A DNA stretch of 60,000 nt, from positions 81,741,171-81,801,170 of the forward strand of contig CM060732.1 in the NCBI GenBank assembly GCA_030704615.1, written 5' to 3'. The position numbers were made by a program, and so were the translations under genes. Source of the DNA: Takakia lepidozioides (lineage: Eukaryota > Streptophyta > Takakiopsida > Takakiales > Takakiaceae). Under the pieces are notes generated by a model. The model saw only the letters and a list, made by a program, of their open reading frames with translations, ran no database searches and had not been told where the DNA came from. Position 1 is the stretch's first letter. Each line of letters opens with the position of its first letter. Positions 30,534-40,756 of this stretch are shown here, in pieces.

Positions 30534-33500
30534 TTGCACACCCCCTGTGTAAGTACAATGTATACAACGAGAGCGGGGTTTCGGCTAACAGCTCAACGAC
30601 TCCGTGTGCGCAGGAAAGATGAGAAACTGTGGCGACTAGAGGAGGCGCATGCCATTGCACAAGGGCACCGCAAAATATTGTGCAACTGCAAAATATGCCA
30701 TGGAGGGATCTCGCAGTTTCTACCGATGGCCAAAAAACACCTAACAAAGTATGGGAGGGACCCAAACCTTCGACAGTGTACAGTCCCGGTACGCCTTGCA
30801 CGACGCACGCACTCTGACATGCTCGCAGCACGCCCGCGCATGTCCGCATTTTGGACAGTCGTGGGAGTGACTGGAGTCCGAACTACGTGTCGTTCTTCCG
30901 TTGGATGTATTGGAGTCATGGAGTCGTAGTGATGGAGTCATGTAGTCGGTAGTGCGTCAGAGTAGTCATGTCCATGACTTCATGACCGTGGATCATGGAC
31001 ATTTCAACTACGTGGTGTTCTTCCATTGGTTGTACTGGAGTCATGTAGTCAGGGTCATGACTACATGGTCGTTGTTGACTGCCATGTGTGAAGGCAATAT
31101 GCATTTTGGGCTTTTGGCAGTTTGTTGCCATGTGTCATGCCTTCAACGCACTGCCCACTTGGGCATATTTGTTGAGAGCTTTCACTTTGTTGGTCTGTGC
31201 AGATAGCTGTCTGTATGTGGGGATGTCTCCCTCTATCACAAGGGTATGTTTGTTTTGTTTTTCGATGAAAACTGTGTTCCTACTTTGCCGTATTATATGA
31301 GAGTAGTTTTCATTTGTGTTTGTGTCTGAGCTCCACAAGCTGCTTCGAAATGAAGTCTGTGGCCGACCAATTTCGTCTCCTGATTCGCAAGTGCGGGGGA
31401 GACTTGTAGCATTCACCTGTATTGAACTAGTGCAATTCTACAAAGTGTTTGCTTACATGACAGTGTTTAAATGAAATTTCATAATCTGGGAGTTTTGAAA
31501 AAAGCCTGTTCATCGTATCCCAATTTATGATTTCATTTGCGTTCACAGGGCTACATTACATCCGACTCTGAAGTGGAGGCTGAATGTAGCCTAGAGAGTG
31601 TTGCAAACGACGTCAATTTGGATGGACAAGACGGCAATGGGCTACGGGGCCAGATTGCCCGTGCTGTGCAAGATGCATTTGAAATATCAGATACCCTCCG
31701 GGAGAATCCCACACCTGCCCCAAATGCCCTTCACTTGGACAATGATGAGGCTGTTGAGAATGGCGCAAATCCCTCTGAAATGCCTGATGGGGAAAATATG
31801 GGCGGAGAAGAAGCAGGCGCGCCAAATGATCTTCACCATGGAAAACTCATGCGAGAGTCCCAAATCCCCTTATACGATGGGAGCGTTCACAACCGATTGA
31901 CTGCCACATTGATGTTGCTCAATTCTTGCGCCACTCACAGATGTACCAACGCATTTGTGGATGAGTTATTTTCATTGTTGAGGCTGGAGATTTTGCCCAA
32001 ACAAAACACCTTGCCGAAATCGCAGTATGAGGCAAAAATATGATCGCCATGATGGGTCTAGGATACAAACAGATCCATGCCTGTGAGCGTGGATGTGTAT
32101 TGTTTCGTGGAGACCTCAAAAAGGCTGCTAATTGCCCCAAGTGCCATAGTCGTCGATACATGGACGGCCGTGGGAAGGTGCCCAAGAAGGTGTTGCGATA
32201 CTTTCCTCTCATACCTAGATTGAAACGGATGTTTCGAGTTAAGACGCTGGCAGAGCTCATGAAGTGGCACAACAATCATAGAAGTGCAGATGGCATGGTC
32301 CGGCATGCTGCAGACAGTAAGGCTTGGTGCCATATTGACAACACATGGCCGGATTTTGCTTCAGATCCAAGAAATCTGCGTCTTGGATTGGCACTGGATG
32401 GGGTCAATCCTTATGGCACCAAATCCACTTCTTGGTCCACCTGGCCCATCATGATGCTCAATTATAATCTACCTCCATGGTTGGTAACGAAGAAATTTTT
32501 TGTCATGTTAACACTCCTCATTCCTGGAAAGGAATCTATGACAAGTGAAAATGTGGATGTTTACCTGCAACCACTAGTGGAGGAGCTAACGACATTGTGG
32601 GTGGGAGTTGCAGCCGTGGATGTGGCAGCCATTGAAGGAGAGCGGGCTTTTAACATGCGTGCAGTCCTCATGTGGTCCATACATGACTTCCCCGCCTATG
32701 GCTTGTTATCAGGTCAGGTTCACCAAGGGTACTGTGCTTGTCCAGCATGTGGACCTCAAGTCGATTCCAGATATTCCCCAGCTTGTAAGAAATTGATATT
32801 CCAGGGGCATCGACGCTATCTTCCCCACAATCATGCCTATAGAAGATCCAGACTTTTTAATGGGGCGCGAGACATGAGACCTGCTCCACATACAGTGACA
32901 GCCACCGAAATCAAGGAGCGTGCACGACATTACAAACAATGGATTGATGATGGTGGGACTGTAGGCGCACAAAACGATCCTTCCAAGCTCCATGGCGTAA
33001 AACGATTGTCCATTCTGTTTGACTTGCGTTACTGGGAGGTGCGATTACCACACATGTGTTTGGGAACAAAACAGTGCATTGGTTTTTCATTGTGCATGAT
33101 TGTTTGTTTACTGAACCTGTGCTGTAAACATCATTCATGACTGCATTGCAATGTGCCTAATTTGTTAGACCACATGGTGCAGCATCTTATCATCCGCCAC
33201 ACTTTTGATACCATGCATTGCGAGAAGAACGTGACGGAGAACATAATCAAGACTATTTTCGGCGAGAAGGACACGATGCAAGTTCGCCGCGATATGGAAT
33301 TGCAGGGCATTCAAAAGCCTCTTTGGTTACGACGCCATCCCACCAGAGTGGATACATTAGTAATGCCTGATGCGCCATATGTGCTCACAAAACCAGAGCA
33401 GCGGGTGTTCCTGGAGATTATCACGAATCTGAAAGTACCCACTGGCTATGCCTCTGCTTTCAAAAAACATGTGGTCAAACAAAAGTTGAGCCAATTGAAG

Positions 33501-33937
33501 TCACATGATTATCACGTGCTAATGCAACAGATCCTCCCACTTGCTCTACGTGGGTTGATGGCGCCTGGGGTTCGCAATGCCATACTAAGAGTGTCCCGTG
33601 TGTTTCGCAAGCTTTGTGCAAAATTCATTGATCCCACCGAGCATGAGGAATTGAAGAAGGAGGTGGCAGTGACTCTTTGTCTTCTGGAGAAAGAGTTCCC
33701 ACCCTCATTTTTTGATGTTATGACACATTTACTTATCCACTTGGTGGATGAGGTGGATTTGTGTGGACCTGTAGCTTCTCGGTGGATGTACCCGGTGGAG
33801 AGAGCAATGAAGGATTTTAAAGGGTATGTGCGAAACTTGGCGAAGCCTGAGGGCAGTATGGCGGAGGGCTACGTGTTTGACGAGGCATTGGGATTTTGTA
33901 CAGTGTACTTGTCTTCTGTTGATGCTACTAGGCGGAA
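30534..33937 (+). pseudogene. tnp2-type CACTA transposase, element B, truncated by a Ty3 remnant
   Basis: Exon 1 (about 30560-30790) has C-N-C-x2-C-H (HRKILCNCKICHGGISQFL) and KKHLTKYGRDPNLRQ, matching the N-terminal zinc region of element A. After an intron (about 30790-31547, acceptor ttcacag) comes GYITSDSEVEAECS, the linker, then the Transposase_21 core (WSIHDFPAYGLLSG, CPACGPQVDSRYSP, TFDTMHCEKNVTENI) and DUF4218 (LLEKEFPPSFFDVMTHLLIH, WMYPVERAMKDFKGYVRNLA). A second intron lies at about 33037-33160. Damage: a one-base loss in an A5 run at 32034-32038 (…SQYEAK / MIAMMGLGYKQIH) and loss of everything after ATRRK at about 33937, where chromovirus sequence begins. DUF4216 is missing. Confidence 0.9.
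30881..31080. repeat. Direct repeat, 125-bp period, in tnp2 B intron 1
   Basis: aactacgtgtcgttcttccg at 30881 recurs with three changes at 31006, each followed by ttgg-tgta-tggagtcatg-agtc. The unit also holds gtcatgactacatg-type small palindromes. Located in the first tnp2 intron. Confidence 0.8.
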
Positions 33938-34417
33938 AATCGGAAGCGGAGGGAAATGAAGTTTGAGGCAGGCACAGAGGTCTGGTTGAAAATCAAGAAT
34001 TTCCGACTACCTCCGGAAGTGAGGCCGAAGTTCGTACCTCCGTATGCGGGACCCTTTCGCATTCAGAAGGTTATGAATGAGGATGTGTATGAATTGGAGC
34101 TGCCGGCAAACAGCAAGGTGCACCCAGTATTCCATGTCTCCCTTTTGAAGCCTTACTTCAAAGATGAAGCGCGTCCGAATCGGCATCAAGTGTTGCGTCC
34201 GCCACCTATGCTGTTGGATCATGAAAATGAACCTGAGTACGAGGTGGAGGCAATACTTAAGTCGAGGAGGTTCAGGAACCGAGAAACGGAGTATCTCGTC
34301 AAATGGAAGGGCTATCATCATGTGGAGGCATCTTGGGTGCGTGCCTCAGAAATGGGAAACGCACCCGAGGCGGTTGCAGCTTTCGAAGGGCGGCCTCAAA
34401 AGCGGAAGAAGCATTGA
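33938..34417 (+). CDS. Chromovirus (Ty3/gypsy) integrase C-terminus with chromodomain, 5'-truncated
   Basis: Starting within the tnp2 frame, the text RKRREMKFEAGTEVWLKIKN begins the GPY/F region of a Ty3 integrase (PYAGPFRIQKV, HPVFHVSLLKPYF), followed by a chromodomain with YEVEAILKSRRFRNRETEYL and VKWKGYHHVEASWV. It stops at 34415-34417. Chromodomains target integration to marked chromatin. Gag, protease, RT, RNase H and the integrase core are absent: only the last ~160 codons survive, joined directly to CACTA DUF4218 at about 33937. Confidence 0.92.
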   Translation, partial: NRKRREMKFEAGTEVWLKIKNFRLPPEVRPKFVPPYAGPFRIQKVMNEDVYELELPANSKVHPVFHVSLLKPYFKDEARPNRHQVLRPPPMLLDHENEPEYEVEAILKSRRFRNRETEYLVKWKGYHHVEASWVRASEMGNAPEAVAAFEGRPQKRKKH

Positions 34418-34437
34418 TGGGGACATCAACCTTGGAG

Positions 34438-35882
34438 CGTGGGGGAGGAAATGCATGCTTAGCCCGGCTTAGCTAGCTTAGGAAGCCGATTGCAAAAAAA
34501 CTTGTATTGTACAAAACGTGCTATAAATGAAATGGCTTCCAAATGTTGTGCGTCCTATTTTGTTTGGAATGGTGATGCATGGTATGGTTGGCTAGTGTGT
34601 AGAATGCATGCTAGCTTATAAAAGTGGGAGAGGTAAATTGGGTTAATTGTGTGTTTGCGTAGTGCCGAAATCGGGTGACCCCCATCCAAGAGGCAAAGAA
34701 ACTTGCGCCTTCTTTGGGAGTTCACGTGCTAGTGCGCACCTGGCGCGTGCGCGTACTATAACTGCGCTACCGAGGGGGTTGCCTTGTAGTGCAGGCTAAC
34801 GCGGAAGCTACATGCTTCCGTTCACGTACTATAATCGTGTAGCCTCGGGACGAAGTCGTAGTGCGGCTTCGGCGTGTTCCCGTACCTCAGGCCAGCATTC
34901 CAAGGCGGACCCAATTGTAGTGATTGGGGCGCACGGTTGGTTCAAGGTTATCTTCCTAGTCAAAGAGGGTTCCAGGTGAACCCTTGCTCAAGGTGATGTC
35001 AAAAGCGGCATCATGAGCGGTCGCAAGCAATGTTGTTGCAGTAAGGCGATTCGATCCTCGGGGAGGATCATTCCTTGGCCTTGAAGTAGGCCAAGAAGAG
35101 TGCATTGGGAGGAGCTGGAGAGGCTCCACCCTTGGCCGGGACTTGGAGGAAGTCGGCCGAACTAGCTAGTGGAGAGTAGAGTCAAGTGTGGGGTTTGGTT
35201 CTTTGCCATGGGACGCCATGGTACGGAAACAAACTCCTTGATGTGGGACGCCACAACTTGGATGTTCGTTTCTACAAAATGGACAAGTCGATGAGGACAT
35301 CGACTCCCTGTTGGTAGGGGTGTGTGTCGCGGCCCTTTGCCTTGAGGGCAGGGGGTCGGGACACATGAGGGGCTGCCCCTGTGGTGGGGGCAGCGGCAGC
35401 AATAGGTATGAGGGGGCTGAAGCGCCCTTGAGTGCCCAAGGCACTCAGGGAAGCGGAGGCGCTCACTAGGTGGAGCCTTGCACCTGACCGGGAGTCGAGG
35501 GTTTTCGTGGTGGTTCGCCATAAAATGGCATGGCTGGTTGTGAAACCCCCGCGGACAGCTACATAAGTATATATAGGGAGTAGTAACCCTGAGAACGGTG
35601 CAAGCCCGTTGGTGACCAAAAACTAGTGAGTAAGCGAGCGAGCCGGAAAGCGATCAAAGAGTGGGGAGCTGTTCCGGACTGCCAACTACCAAAGGGAATT
35701 CCCGCTGGTTCCAAATCGGTGGAGGGTTCTTTGGGAGAACAAAGGGGGACCGTTATGCCCCGGTGAGCAGCTGAAGCTCCAAGTTGGCCCGGCGGCCAGG
35801 TTCGGAGTCAGGCGCGCGCATCAAAGCGAGTAACTATGACTTGAGGGGGAGCTTACCGAATTGAGGTGCGCGACACATAACA
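34438..35882 (+). mobile_element. Polypurine tract and LTR of the chromovirus remnant
   Basis: A purine run (gtgggggaggaaa, about 34439-34451) follows the coding end and is immediately followed by TG (34452), a likely LTR start. The end is best placed at ...cgacacataaca (35882), beyond which the sequence is the intron of the minus-strand element C gene. A TATA-like box (gtatatatagg, about 35568-35578) lies 300 bp before the end, as expected for a U3/R junction; another (cttataaaag) is at about 34615. Repeated acgtactataa motifs occur at about 34751 and 34824. There is no second LTR. Confidence 0.6.
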
Positions 35883-36664
35883 AGTTGCCAAAACAAAATT
35901 ATTCACACAACAGTTAAGACATATGTGCTTACCTGAGTGAGGAACGAAACAAGCATGTCCCATGATTTCGAGGGCACCCCTTTGAATGTGGACTTCCTGG
36001 ATTCCATCATTGCCAGAAAACTTTCATTCACTACCTTACGATGGAACTGGCCCAAAACCCTGGATGGATGTTCTCTCGCATCGAAAGGCTGCTCCCTCGA
36101 CTTTGCTGTACTCCTATCCCTCCTAGTTGGAGAAGGCTGTCTTTCAGTGACCTTTGACAGGCTCTGTTCCTGCGGAGCTGCACTCTTCCCCTTCCCCTTC
36201 GGATCCTCGACAATCTTCCCCTTCCGTTTTGGAGTAGCAGATTTCTCAGGCTCTTTTGCAGCCAGAGCAGCACTGATTCTGTCCTGAATGTCTTTGTCAG
36301 CTAGTGGGGCAAGTGCCGCGGCGTTGTCGTTAAGGTTTCTCAAAACAACTTCATCGAATGGTGTGTCCTGTTTTGGCAGATTGAGGTACCACCCACAATC
36401 TCTGAAGTGCGCCCTGCTCCAGTCTCTAGCAATACCAGCCGTGTACATTGTCTTGTCATTGGAGGGGTCAGCCCATGAGTAGATGAAGTTTGGGTCATCG
36501 CTAAGGTACTTTACCGGTATGAGGACATGATACATGTACCTGAATGACACACTTACCCAAAATCCAGACAGTCAATCGATCTGATCAGGACATAGATCAC
36601 AGATCACGAAAATGGTATTGGCATGCAGGTCAGTAACACTGATAAACTAACGTTTGAAAGCCCG

Positions 36665-37415
36665 AATCAACCTTGCGTTGACGCAATGTTGATTCGAGCT
36701 GAAATGGAAAACACCAAATTTGGAGAACTGCACTTTCAACAAGCACCTACGAGAGGGAAAGCCCATTATCCTAAAACATCTCATGCACAACATGGAACCC
36801 CAATCAACCTTGCGTTGACGCAAAGAAGATTGGCAGATACACCTATGATAATGTAGCATTGAAAGAGACAGTGATTGACAACGGAATTCAACATTGCGTC
36901 AACACAAGGTTGTTTTCATTAACACATGAAATGGAAAACAGTGCTTGAAAACAACCATCCGAAGATCTGCTGGTATGGATATTCAACCTTGCGTTGACGC
37001 AAGGTTGAATTCCTCTGCTGAAACACCTGTCCATGGTATTTGATAACCTTAACTTTCCTACAATTGTATGGAAATCGGGGTATTTCTGCGGGACATTTCT
37101 AGCAATCCATACCGTCAAACAACGTTGCGTCAACGCAAGGCTGTTTGTTGGTACAGTGTAAGCTCTAAACAACATTTCAAACAGACTCCAAACAGACTTT
37201 CAGTTCATCCTGGCAGCATTGGAACTGGAAACCACCAAAAAAACAGTCCAAGAACACAGGAAAACCTACATAGCCTAGCCCTTCATCAACCTTGTGTTGA
37301 CGCAAGGTTGATTTGCCGCCCTTTCACATGCAGAAAAATGACATCATTGGATACCCCAGGTACATGAAAGTGAAACCAAAACAACGGGATACAAGCTTGC
37401 GTTAACGCAATGTTG
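36665..37415. repeat. Seven palindromes in one intron of the element C minus gene
   Basis: Within the intron 36540-37545 the motif with arms CAACCTTGCGT and ACGCAAGGTTG around a two-base centre (TG or CA) occurs at 36665-36694, 36801-36828 (right arm broken), 36888-36914, 36981-37010 (arms of 14, perfect), 37117-37146, 37284-37313 and 37393-37415. Both orientations occur. None lies in an exon. They could be hairpins in the pre-mRNA or protein-binding sites in DNA. Confidence 0.95.
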
Positions 37416-39298
37416 CTCGGCTGCACGTCCAGAGCCTTCAGAGCTCCCTCAAAACCTCCAAATTCGCAGTTCTACATGGAAAAAACGACACAAGAATACA
37501 AAAACATACACTTCAAGTACCAGATTTGTTTCTTGGAGGTCACACCTGTACAACACTCGTTTCATTGCTTGCTCGCTATTGTACTGGTTTTTGAATTCAT
37601 AGGACCTGGAGATTCCTTTGTCTCTCTCGAACTCCCTGAAGAAACAGTTGTTCCAGACAGCGAGCTTCCATCTCCTGATATAGGCCTCCAGTGTGATCCG
37701 GGGGCAAGCCATCTGGATTTTGTAGTCTGCCATTGACTCCCCAAGTGCAGCCACCGCTCGTTTTTCCAAACTGCAGCAAGAAAGATCATAAGAATCGTGG
37801 AGAGAGCACGGAACAGCACAAGCATTTAAAAATGGTTTTGTGGAAACCTTACCTAGCTCCAGAAGGTTGCTTTGTGTAGCCACTGGTCGAATGTGTGGTC
37901 GCTAACAACTTTTATTGCTTGTGTCTTCGAGTCCCTCTCAGGAGATGGGAACATGTTGGTGTCTCTCACAAGTGGATCGGAATTCCAGATCTCCAACCAC
38001 CTGATTTTGGTTGCATTGTCCACCATTGAAATGGAAAGGCGATGCAGTTTCTCTTGGGTCATCTCTGGCTTGGAGCCATACTTGTCATAATGTGCTTTCA
38101 CCTGTTCCAGAAATTCCGTGCCAAGACTTGGATCTACTATGCGGATTTGTTTGTCGAACGCACTCATGAGGTTCTTCCTTTGATTGTTCATCTCGAATTC
38201 CATAATGTCCTCAAGCCCAGTTGCCTCTGCTCTTCTGTGTGGGAAGCATAGTACTCTGCTTTCGCCTTCAAACCAGTTTCTGCTATTTCTTGCTACATAC
38301 ATTACAGGGAGAAAGAATCAAACACTGCCGTTTCTTGATAAAATTTGCAGTAACAACAATCAAAAAGATGTCAAGAAGCTTACCGTGTACATGTAATCAA
38401 GAAAAGCCTCCCTTGTCAGGCTGTACCATGTGCTTGTCTTCTTTTCAGCACACCTATTCATTTGTTGAGGACTGAGCACGTTCGTGAATGACTCCAGTGG
38501 CATCAGCCTTATCTTCTGGATACGGAATAGAGTGTGGCAAAGATTTGTCGTCACATGGGAGGTTTCATTGGACCTGGAAAAACCTTCAACTCATAAGATG
38601 ATTTCTAATTGTGCAAACGCAAATCGGAACGGGAACAATGTTGGTAACTTACTTGTTTATGTCGTGCATGGCTGTCAAGATCTGCGTGACATGTCCTTTG
38701 TGGTCGAGTACCATGGAAACAACGCTCCAGTGCTATTTGATCTCGTCCGAGTGCAAGCTTGAAATGTTATCCATCCAGGCAAACAGTCTATGGTTCCTAT
38801 CCCAGACAAAAAACATCTTTCCCATAAACTCTTTTGTGGAGGCCTTTTTGGACAGCTTGAACTCAAACTCCCTGTTTACATCCCGCCAGCATGCATCCCA
38901 ACTTTGCTCTATGTCCTATGTTACAAGACACTCCTCTCCTTTCGTGTTCACAGTGGATACATAGAACACTGCAGATCCCTTGACATAGTCGTAAACAAAA
39001 TCGTTCTTCAACTTCGTGATGTCGTTCCTCAATGCGGGTCGAACCGCGGGCATGGAGATCATCCTGCATAGTGGGATAACCAGGTTTCTGCCGGGAACCT
39101 CCATCGACAGAATCACCTTCGAGGAGTTCACTTTCTGCCCACCTATAACCTCCTCGGCCTTGTCTTCATAGTGTCCCTCAAATGACTCTTCCTCACCATC
39201 ACCTTCTGCCACTGCCGCATCTCCCCCCACGGATTTCCTTTTTCTTTTCCTCTGCAGATAATCAATATCCCTGTGAGTGACAGATTGAGCTCCCATGG

Positions 39299-39879
39299 AT
39301 CAACCTTGCGTTGACGCAAGGTTGATTGATGGGGATGTAGCTTAGTCTGAAATGCATACCGCAACAGTCCATTGAACCCACTAAATGCTTTGCGTTGACG
39401 CATGGTTCTTTTGGGGTCTTGAGATAATCGACTTTCCCTACTTTGCGGTTCTTGGTGCGAGACTTCGGATGCTGGGAGTGGCATCAAAATCAGCCTCGCG
39501 TCAACGCAAGGTTGATTCGAGTGCTGAATCTGCTTATGTCACCTTTATAAACATACACTTTGGAGGTCGACATCGACCTTGCGTTGACGCAAGGTTGATG
39601 TCGAGCTCTCAGATTGGTGTTCAACAAACAAAAAAATCAGATGGAAAAGCACATTGCAACTTATGGGTTTCTTCTTGGCACTTGATGATGCACCGGGAGC
39701 ATTCAACAGTTCCATGGCTGCCAGACGTTTAGGGTTGGTGGGAATGAACAAAAAAGGCACACGAATCAACCTCGCGTCAACGCAAGGTTAGTGTAGCATC
39801 TGCACTCGTTTCATGCCCAGAACATACACTTTGGAGGTCGACATCAACCTTGCGTTGACGCAAGGTTGATGTCGACCTC
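39299..39879. repeat. Six palindromes in upstream introns of the element C minus gene
   Basis: The same motif occurs at 39299-39326, 39387-39408 (weak), 39488-39516, 39563-39607, 39764-39790 and 39834-39879. The last has perfect 22-base arms around TG, extended outward by GAGGTCGACAT. The 39563 copy has the same extension with two mismatches. Both extended copies are preceded by aacatacactttg, showing they belong to a duplicated segment. Confidence 0.95.
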
Positions 39880-39990
39880 TTTGATTAGCATGGAACAAAC
39901 AAAAACAAAAAAGGGAAAAAGAGGGTTGATAGTCACCTCCGGTTTCTTCTTTACACTTGATGATGCTCCTGAGGCATTCAACTTTTCCAT
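39547..39990 (-). repeat. Tandem duplication of an exon-intron block
   Basis: Two blocks, about 39547-39715 and 39823-39990, share aacatacactttggaggtcg, a palindrome, a run with gaacaaacaaaaa, and an exon piece. The exon copies encode (M)ELLNAPGASSSAKKKP and (M)EKLNASGASSSVKKKP. The upstream exon has a good donor (GAG/GTGACT). In the downstream copy the donor position reads ATAAGTT, so it may be spliced out or dead. Confidence 0.8.
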
Positions 39991-40302
39991 GAGGTCTGGA
40001 GGCAACATGCTTCCAAGGAGGTCTCGGTGGTGCGAAACAACGGCAGACGACATGGTTTCTGTGTCCATCTCTCCTCCCTGCTCTCTCAAGACCTGGTTCT
40101 CCACTCGCAGTGTTTCCTCCCGAGCCTAGCTGACTTCCTCGTCCTCCCCCCCTTCTATTGGAGGTTGCTCTTCGGTCGCCTCCGGGATCACTTCAAGACC
40201 TTCCTCTCCAAACAGTGGTTGCAGAATCGGGTTTTGGCGTTCGTCCTCATCTCCGCTGGAGGTTTCTTCTCCCATTCTAAGTTCCCGTCTCGCCTTCCTC
40301 AT

Positions 40303-40756
40303 CCTCTCCTAGCGCGTACCCTTTGCTTGTTTGATGTGAAGTAAAGTGTTCTTCGACGTTTTCTTCTCCATCAGGATGTGGTCAACGTCTCCACAGAATC
40401 CAGGGTTGCAAGGACAATAAGGAGAAGAAGGAAAAAAGGGGGCTCCGGTGGGTTCACCGCAAGACCTTCCACGCCAAGATGATTGCTCGGAACGACTTGT
40501 GTGCCACATGCTCATTCCACATGCATGGCGAACACGTGTCCATCTAACCGTTATGAATATCTCCGGAAATCATTTTTTTCTCATCCACCGAAATTCGTTC
40601 GGGTCCACCTCTCATCCGAAAAAGTTCATTGTTGAGTTATAACTTTTGGGATGTTTCAGAGGAATGTGAAGTATGTACAGTTGTACAGCGGTGCAAGTGC
40701 CATCAAAATTGAATGTAAATGGGCATCTCATCTGGAATTTCTGACATGACAGGCAA
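40303..40756. promoter_or_regulatory. Divergent intergenic region of element C
   Basis: About 450 bp between the first minus-strand exon (start 40302) and the first plus-strand open frame (40757). No palindromes of the CAACC family here. No clear TATA box. Only its position suggests a shared promoter. Confidence 0.3.

Larger units (their letters stand above)
22403..33937. mobile_element. CACTA (En/Spm) element B, right end lost
   Basis: Begins at 22403 with CACTACAACAAAAAGCGGCT, the classic CACTA terminus. Inside it are twelve CACGTG motifs (22545-23239), a minus-strand TnpA-FCP1 gene (23612 to about 30095), a divergent promoter and a plus-strand tnp2 gene (30534-33937). The tnp2 coding region stops being CACTA-like at about 33937, where a Ty3 remnant starts, so DUF4216 and the right terminus are missing. 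Gene order and divergent layout mirror element A. Two LINE family 2 pieces lie in an intron of the TnpA-FCP1 gene. Confidence 0.88.
35933..40302 (-). pseudogene. Unrecognised multi-exon gene of element C with in-frame amber stops
   Basis: Exons on the minus strand: 40302-39937 (MRKARRELRMGEETSSGDED..., ending ASSSVKKKPE), a duplicated partner at about 39731-39665, 39251-38653, 38573-38384, about 38300-37853, 37770-37546 and 36539-35933, most with clear GT-AG borders. The product includes an Arg/Lys stretch RKRKRKSVGG, MEVPGRNLVIPLCRMISMPA, DINK-ending helical text, a segment with WLEIWNSDPLVRDTNMFPSP, the phase-matched junction RVLYR/YMYHVLIPVKYLSDD, and a Lys/Glu/Pro-rich tail (KSATPKRKGKIVEDPKGKGK). 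I do not recognise the family. In-frame TAG codons interrupt it at 40126-40128, 38916-38918 and 38733-38735, with coding continuing on both sides. The 3' end is lost: the donor at 35932 leads into an intron cut by the LTR. Confidence 0.6.

Noticed and set aside
35162-35619. Minus-strand open frames in the LTR
   Set aside because: Overlapping low-complexity frames within the LTR with no domain; antisense to the retroelement.
37597-37779. Alternative minus frame (FGKTSGGCTWGVNG...)
   Set aside because: Open but competes with the neighbouring frame, which joins in phase to the 36539-35933 exon through canonical splice sites.
36665-39879. CRISPR-like array
   Set aside because: The repeats are palindromes at irregular distances in both orientations, within introns of a eukaryotic transposon gene, with no cas genes.
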